Of a DNA stretch of 64,000 bases, positions 59,999-64,000 are shown in pieces. How positions within the stretch are numbered: position 1 is the first letter of the stretch; each line of letters opens with the position of its first letter. The position numbers and the translations under genes are program-made. This DNA is from Algoriphagus formosus. Its GTDB lineage: Bacteria; Bacteroidota; Bacteroidia; Cytophagales; Cyclobacteriaceae. Under the pieces are notes generated by a model. The model did not search any database. It saw only the letters and a list, made by a program, of their open reading frames with translations, and was not told where the DNA came from. The DNA is taken from the NCBI RefSeq assembly GCF_002807035.1, contig NZ_NIUC01000002.1:677477-741476 (forward strand), in the 5' to 3' direction.

Positions 59999-60145
59999 CG
60001 GGTAATTTTCGCTGATATATTTTAGCTATTAACTCTCAATTTCGATAGAAAGTATATGATAGCTATAGAAATTATCAGTTGGTATCAGAGGGTAATTTTT
60101 AGTAAATTTAAAGTATTAAATGAAAGACAAAAACAAACAAACAAT

Positions 60146-60616
60146 ATGAAAACGAACGACATAGGATTAGAGGTAAAAGAAACCGCGATTTTGGTGAATA
60201 AGCTCAACACCTTATTAGCCAACTATCAGATCTACTATCAAAACTTGAGAAACTTCCATTGGAACGTTAGCGGACCCAATTTCTTTGAGCTTCATGCGAA
60301 ATTCGAGGAATTGTACACCACCGCAAATGAAAGTGTAGATGAAGTAGCTGAACGAATTCTAACATTGGGTGCTAGACCATTCTCTTCGTACGGCGAATAC
60401 ATTGAAAACTCCTCCATCAAAGAGGCATTGAAAGTATCCGATTCCAAGCAAATGGTAGAAATCACAAGGGATAATATCAATACACTATTGGATATTGAAC
60501 GAGGAGCCTTGGAAGCTGCCGCGGCGCAAGGCGATGAAGGTACAGTCACCTTGATGAGTGATTACATCACAGCCAAAGAAAAGGTAGTTTGGATGCTCTC
60601 AGCGTACCTTAGATAG
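60146..60616 (+). CDS. dps: Dps-family DNA-binding ferritin
   Basis: A 156-residue mini-ferritin starting at 60146 (MKTNDIGLEV); the 30 codons upstream in frame are AT-rich and unlike Dps. The ferroxidase residues are in NFHWNVSGPNFFELHAKFEELY (His, His, and Asp/Glu in the next helix TTANESVDEVAERILTLG). Dodecamers oxidise Fe2+ with H2O2, store iron and protect DNA in stress. Monocistronic with a strong terminator. Confidence 0.94.
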   Translation: MKTNDIGLEVKETAILVNKLNTLLANYQIYYQNLRNFHWNVSGPNFFELHAKFEELYTTANESVDEVAERILTLGARPFSSYGEYIENSSIKEALKVSDSKQMVEITRDNINTLLDIERGALEAAAAQGDEGTVTLMSDYITAKEKVVWMLSAYLR

Positions 60617-60635
60617 TCATCAAAGGACAATCATC

Positions 60636-60667
60636 AAAAATCCTGACCACTGATGGTCAGGATTTTT
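60636..60667. terminator. Bidirectional intrinsic terminator after dps
   Basis: A 14-bp perfect stem (60636-60649 with 60654-60667, core ATCCTGACCA/TGGTCAGGAT) around a CTGA tetraloop and flanked by A and T runs, so it can act on both strands; it starts 20 bp after the dps stop codon. Confidence 0.88.
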
Positions 60668-60750
60668 TTTGAAGTAATAAACCCCAACTCCGGGGACAGA
60701 TCTAAAATTTTTTACCCTAGTTTCTTGACTCTAGATTCTTGTCTCTACTA

Positions 60751-62058
60751 TCAATTACTGGTCTTAATCCATTTCCAAAGGGTTTTGTAGCTAGGCTTGG
60801 TGCCATGCATCAGAATTCCGATCCGATAGATTTTTCCTGCCAACCAAGTAGTGGCCAAAAAACCCAAGACCAATAATCCCATGGAAAGCAAAAGCTCCCA
60901 GAATGGAACGCCGTAGCTGATCCTACCCATCATAGCGATTGGAGAGGTAAGTGGCACAATAGACAGCCAAAAAGAGGTCGTACTATTAGGATCTTGAAGT
61001 ACAAACACAAACAATCCCATGTAGGCTACGATCAATGGAATAGTCACCGGCAGCATAAATTGCTGCGCATCTGAAGGTGCATCCACTGCAGAACCTATCC
61101 CAGCGAACAAGGCACCATAAAGTAAATAGCCTCCCAGAAAATAGAATACGAAAGCGCCTACTAGGGTGACGAAATCAATTCCTTGAATTACCGCTAATAT
61201 TTCACCCAGTTCTCCATTTGGTACGGCTTCACCCATGTCTGCCTGAGCCATTTCCATGGCTTGCTGCTGGGGCATCTGCATTCCCAAAAACCCTGTCACC
61301 ACGGTAGTCAGCGTTCCAATTAGGACAATCCATATCAGCAGTTGGGTAAGTCCTACTCCTGCAATTCCGACGATTTTACCCATCATCAACTGAAAAGGCT
61401 TCAGCGAAGAGACGAGGATTTCCACGATTCGACTGGACTTTTCCTCAATCACCCCTTGCATGATTTGATTACCATAGATGAAAATGAACATGTAGATCAA
61501 AATGCCAGCAAGAAACCCGATAGCATAGTTGACGGTGGCATCGGACACCCGCTCGCCTCCTTCTTCATCGAGAGTAATTGCCGTCACATCGACGGAAGTA
61601 CGGATTTCTGAAAGGATTTGGGGGTCTATCCCCGAGTCATAGAGGCGCTGATCTTCAATTTTTTTGCGAAGACTGCTCTCCAAATAGGAAATCAAATTCA
61701 TATTTGGATTTTCTTCCCCGTAGTAAGTGATACCCTGAGGATCTTCCAAGTCAATTTTTGGAATCAATAAAAAACCATAGCGGTCTCCTTTTTGAACTAG
61801 CTCCTTTGCTTCCTCCACACTTCTGTCTGAAAAAGAAAAAGCGTATTGATCGGAGCTTTCCATGAAAAAGAGATTGTTTTCATCTACAACTTCGATGATC
61901 CGAAGGGATTGATTTTCCTTTTCCTCCACAGCTATCCAAATAAATATCCCCATTATCGCAGGAAAGATTAATGGAGTCAGTAGCGTCGCTAGCAAAAAGG
62001 ATTTTTTCTTCACTCGAGATAAGTACTCGCGCTGAATGACTAACCAAATTTTATTCAT
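60751..62058 (-). CDS. ABC-2 type transporter permease (NatB-like)
   Basis: A 435-residue membrane protein: one N-terminal helix (FLLATLLTPLIFPAIMGIFIWIA), a large extracytoplasmic domain (about 45-170), then about five helices including GFLAGILIYMFIFIYGNQIMQGVIEEKSSRIVEILVSSLKPFQLMMGKI, whose EEKSSRI motif marks ABC-2/NatB exporters. Pairs with the ATPase gene, which overlaps its start by 8 bp. Substrate unknown; NatAB exports Na+ in Bacillus, others act in drug or lipid export. Confidence 0.88.
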   Translation of the reverse strand: MNKIWLVIQREYLSRVKKKSFLLATLLTPLIFPAIMGIFIWIAVEEKENQSLRIIEVVDENNLFFMESSDQYAFSFSDRSVEEAKELVQKGDRYGFLLIPKIDLEDPQGITYYGEENPNMNLISYLESSLRKKIEDQRLYDSGIDPQILSEIRTSVDVTAITLDEEGGERVSDATVNYAIGFLAGILIYMFIFIYGNQIMQGVIEEKSSRIVEILVSSLKPFQLMMGKIVGIAGVGLTQLLIWIVLIGTLTTVVTGFLGMQMPQQQAMEMAQADMGEAVPNGELGEILAVIQGIDFVTLVGAFVFYFLGGYLLYGALFAGIGSAVDAPSDAQQFMLPVTIPLIVAYMGLFVFVLQDPNSTTSFWLSIVPLTSPIAMMGRISYGVPFWELLLSMGLLVLGFLATTWLAGKIYRIGILMHGTKPSYKTLWKWIKTSN

Positions 62059-62944
62059 AATCCCTATTCTTTACTTGGTGGATAAAAATCTCTTCCATAC
62101 TTGGAATCTTTTCTTGAAATCTGGCCACTTGCCCCATCTGCATGAGTTCTGCTAGCAATTCATTTGGGGTTTTGCCATCCAAGGCAAGGGAGAAATGCCA
62201 AAGCCCTCCATCCTCTACAGCTTTCCAAGCGGAAGGTAGAGGGGCTTGGAGATCTTCCAAAGTGACATGAAAAATATTTGGGCGATAACTTGACTTTACT
62301 TCTCTGATACTTCCATCCAGGATTTTACGGGATTTGTTGATCATCGCCACCTGATCACAAAGCAACTCTACGGACTCCATTCGGTGCGTACTGAGGATGA
62401 CTGTGGTCCCCTTTTCCTTCAGCTCCAAAATCTCATCCTTGATAATCTCCGCATTGACTGGATCAAACCCAGAAAACGGCTCATCCAAGATTAATAATGC
62501 AGGTTCATGAAGAATAGTAGAAATGAACTGAACCTTCTGAGCCATCCCTTTGGATAGGTCCTCGACCTTTTTTTCTCTCCAGCTGAGCATGTCCATTTTC
62601 CCAAGCCAAGCATTGATTCTTGATTTGGACTCTGCTTTGCTCATACCTTTCAATTGAGCAAAATACAGCATCTGATCCCAAACTTTCATTTTCTTGTAAA
62701 GACCGCGCTCTTCTGGGAGATAGCCTATTTGAGAAATATGATCCGGAGCGAGTTTTTTACCATTGATATGGATCTCACCTGAGTCGGCATCGATGATTTG
62801 GTTGATGATTCGGATCAGGGTTGACTTACCGGCGCCATTTGGACCAAGTAATCCAAAAATCACCCCTTTGGGAACATGCAAATCCACGTCTGTCAGGGCG
62901 CGGTTTTTCCCGTAGGTTTTATTTAGTTGTTTTATTTCGAGCAT
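62051..62944 (-). CDS. ABC transporter ATP-binding protein (NatA-like)
   Basis: A 297-residue ATPase. Walker A GLLGPNGAGKSTLIRI, Q-loop QIGYLPEERGLYKKM, signature LSKGMAQKVQFI, Walker B LLILDEPFSGFDPVN, H-loop LSTHRMESVELLC; a DUF4162 C-terminal extension (about 220-297) is typical of this export subfamily. Drives the permease encoded immediately downstream. Confidence 0.94.
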   Translation of the reverse strand: MLEIKQLNKTYGKNRALTDVDLHVPKGVIFGLLGPNGAGKSTLIRIINQIIDADSGEIHINGKKLAPDHISQIGYLPEERGLYKKMKVWDQMLYFAQLKGMSKAESKSRINAWLGKMDMLSWREKKVEDLSKGMAQKVQFISTILHEPALLILDEPFSGFDPVNAEIIKDEILELKEKGTTVILSTHRMESVELLCDQVAMINKSRKILDGSIREVKSSYRPNIFHVTLEDLQAPLPSAWKAVEDGGLWHFSLALDGKTPNELLAELMQMGQVARFQEKIPSMEEIFIHQVKNRDYE

Positions 62945-62951
62945 GGTGGTT

Positions 62952-63839
62952 TTATTCGACTTTGAGCGAACCTACGCCAACGTCTATGATCAGATCCATC
63001 AACTTTGGATCATCAGCCGAAAAGCCTCTGGTCACGTAGGTTTCACTATCTATTTGTCGGAGGTATTTTGGCAGGGAGGTCCGGCACATAGCCGTTGTTT
63101 TCATTTTGATCCTGACTGGATAATTTTCCGAAGGAATCTTGAGGTATAGCGAACCGGCGCCTACAGCAGCAATCACTTGGCATTTGGAAGCCATACCATC
63201 ACTGAAATTTAGGTTTATTTTACCATAATTCACTTCAAAAATCATTTTATCCGCATTCGAAAAGTTGGCGTCACGGATATCGACTGTTCCCATATTTAAA
63301 GTTACCAACAGGGTATCCATTAAAATACGATTGGGCTCTCGGTCACTATAATGAATGAGGACGTCTGCACTGGCACTTTGCACCTTGAGTTGACTGACCG
63401 GTAGATTTGCCAAATCAATTTCTGCCATACCGACACCTAGGTTAAAATTCAGATGATACAGGTAATTAGATCCTAGTCCTATATCCCAAGAATGTCCAAA
63501 ATCGTCCTTTGAAGTAGAAAAAATCTTAGAAGTGAGGCTTCGCCCTAGATTATCAGATTGGATATTTTTATGACTGAGCTCCGCGTGCAAGATCCGATCA
63601 GCAATCCAATGATCAAAAACCGGTAGAATATTCACATTATCCAAATGCCCGTGAATCTGCACAGGTTCGCTGGATCGGGATCGCTTTAGGTGAGTGGTGC
63701 TTTTGTATGAAGAAAAATCAAGCTGCACCATTTCAAAGCCTTCTTTCTCGGGAGTCCTAAACTCCTTGACCAATTGTGCCTTGCTTACGCCTATCCCACT
63801 GATGATTCCAATAAGAAGCAGACAGAATTTTTGAAGCAT
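62952..63839 (-). CDS. Secreted beta-rich protein of unknown function
   Basis: A 295-residue protein with a signal peptide (CLLLIGIISGIGVSKAQ). The second half shows repeated short strands with glycines (FNLGVGMAEIDLANL, VTLNMGTVDIRDANF, AAVGAGSLYLKIP, DVGVGSLKVE), suggesting a right-handed or single-sheet beta fold like those of DUF4097/LiaF-type domains. It lies 7 bp upstream of the ABC ATPase gene on the same strand and is probably cotranscribed, so it may work with that exporter. No confident family. Confidence 0.6.
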   Translation of the reverse strand: MLQKFCLLLIGIISGIGVSKAQLVKEFRTPEKEGFEMVQLDFSSYKSTTHLKRSRSSEPVQIHGHLDNVNILPVFDHWIADRILHAELSHKNIQSDNLGRSLTSKIFSTSKDDFGHSWDIGLGSNYLYHLNFNLGVGMAEIDLANLPVSQLKVQSASADVLIHYSDREPNRILMDTLLVTLNMGTVDIRDANFSNADKMIFEVNYGKINLNFSDGMASKCQVIAAVGAGSLYLKIPSENYPVRIKMKTTAMCRTSLPKYLRQIDSETYVTRGFSADDPKLMDLIIDVGVGSLKVE

Positions 63840-63890
63840 ACGGATAGGTTACGAGCTGAACTTTGAAAAGGTTTTTTAAAAATATAAAAA

Positions 63891-63912
63891 AAGCCAGAAT
63901 TGCATCTGGCTT
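63891..63912 (-). terminator. Intrinsic terminator for the gene at the right edge
   Basis: On the - strand AAGCCAGA (63912-63905) pairs with TCTGGCTT (63898-63891), followed by T5 after the stem. It lies 9 bp after the stop codon at 63921. Confidence 0.75.
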
Positions 63913-63920
63913 CTTAAATT

Positions 63921-64000
63921 TTAGAAAAACTCTTTCATCTTATCAAAAAATGACTTTTCCGAATTACCCGGGGCCGGCTTGAAGTTGGGAGACTCTCGCA
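63921..64000 (-). CDS. C-terminal end of an unidentified protein (partial)
   Basis: The frame from 63998 reads RESPNFKPAPGNSEKSFFDK then MKEFF and stops at 63921. A Pro/Asn/Ser linker followed by a short amphipathic helix rich in Phe and Lys is visible. Only 25 residues are inside the window, and the terminator at 63891 supports a real gene end. No family can be named. Confidence 0.5.
   Translation of the reverse strand, partial: RESPNFKPAPGNSEKSFFDKMKEFF

Overview
The window looks like chromosomal DNA of a Bacteroidota member, most likely order Cytophagales (Cyclobacteriaceae/Algoriphagus-like; lineage is inferred from gene content, no 16S gene is present). Indicators are HmuY and a TonB receptor with a carboxypeptidase-regulatory-like N-terminus, 6-bladed beta-propeller lipoproteins, DnaE fused to a proofreading exonuclease, Na+-NQR, a queuine transglycosylase without zinc cysteines, and many upstream regions carrying the Bacteroidota -7 element TAnnTTTG rather than Shine-Dalgarno sites. 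No tRNA, rRNA, CRISPR array, transposase or prophage was seen.

Layout. 1-4.2 kb: heme acquisition operon (HmuV end, HmuS, TonB receptor, HmuY). 4.2-16 kb: housekeeping and cell-surface genes (NlpC/P60 lipoprotein, persulfide dioxygenase-rhodanese fusion, DPP-IV-type peptidase, Ddl, PurM-like, ceramidase-like, methyltransferase, UbiA-like membrane protein, SGNH hydrolase). 15.8-20.7 kb: a more accessory, partly AT-rich stretch with a beta-propeller lipoprotein, a small unknown gene, an ATP-grasp enzyme, a thermonuclease, a PIN toxin-like pair and a frameshifted antitoxin remnant. 20.75-32.3 kb: one reverse-strand branched-chain amino acid operon ilvD-ilvB-ilvN-ilvC-leuA-leuC-leuD-leuA2-leuB, preceded by a full promoter, a 16-codon leader peptide made mostly of Val/Leu/Ile codons, and mutually exclusive antiterminator/terminator hairpins. 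32.5-39.2 kb: ispE, an EamA transporter, LptF/G-like permease, tgt, a glycosyltransferase, an ECF-like sigma factor and rsmG. 39.5-47.9 kb: dnaE fusion, thioredoxin, mnmH-selD (selenium modification of tRNA), a TolB-like propeller and a DUF502 protein. 48-53.5 kb: a DUF1080 protein and nqrA-E without an adjacent nqrF. 53.6-64 kb: ispH-cmk, adenine deaminase, prfC, an orphan histidine kinase, Dps, an ABC exporter, a secreted protein and the end of one further gene.

The most notable non-coding content is (1) the ilv-leu attenuator; (2) an intergenic array before the purM-like gene in which TATCTT/TATTTC words recur at steps of 24, 24, 16, 24, 11, 16, 16 and 16 nt and the intervals contain tiny triloop hairpins, several flanked by paired GA dinucleotides; (3) palindromes with a related plan near 47.9 kb and 48.8 kb; and (4) a 13-bp-stem palindrome lying inside the 5' coding region of leuA2, where it is translated.
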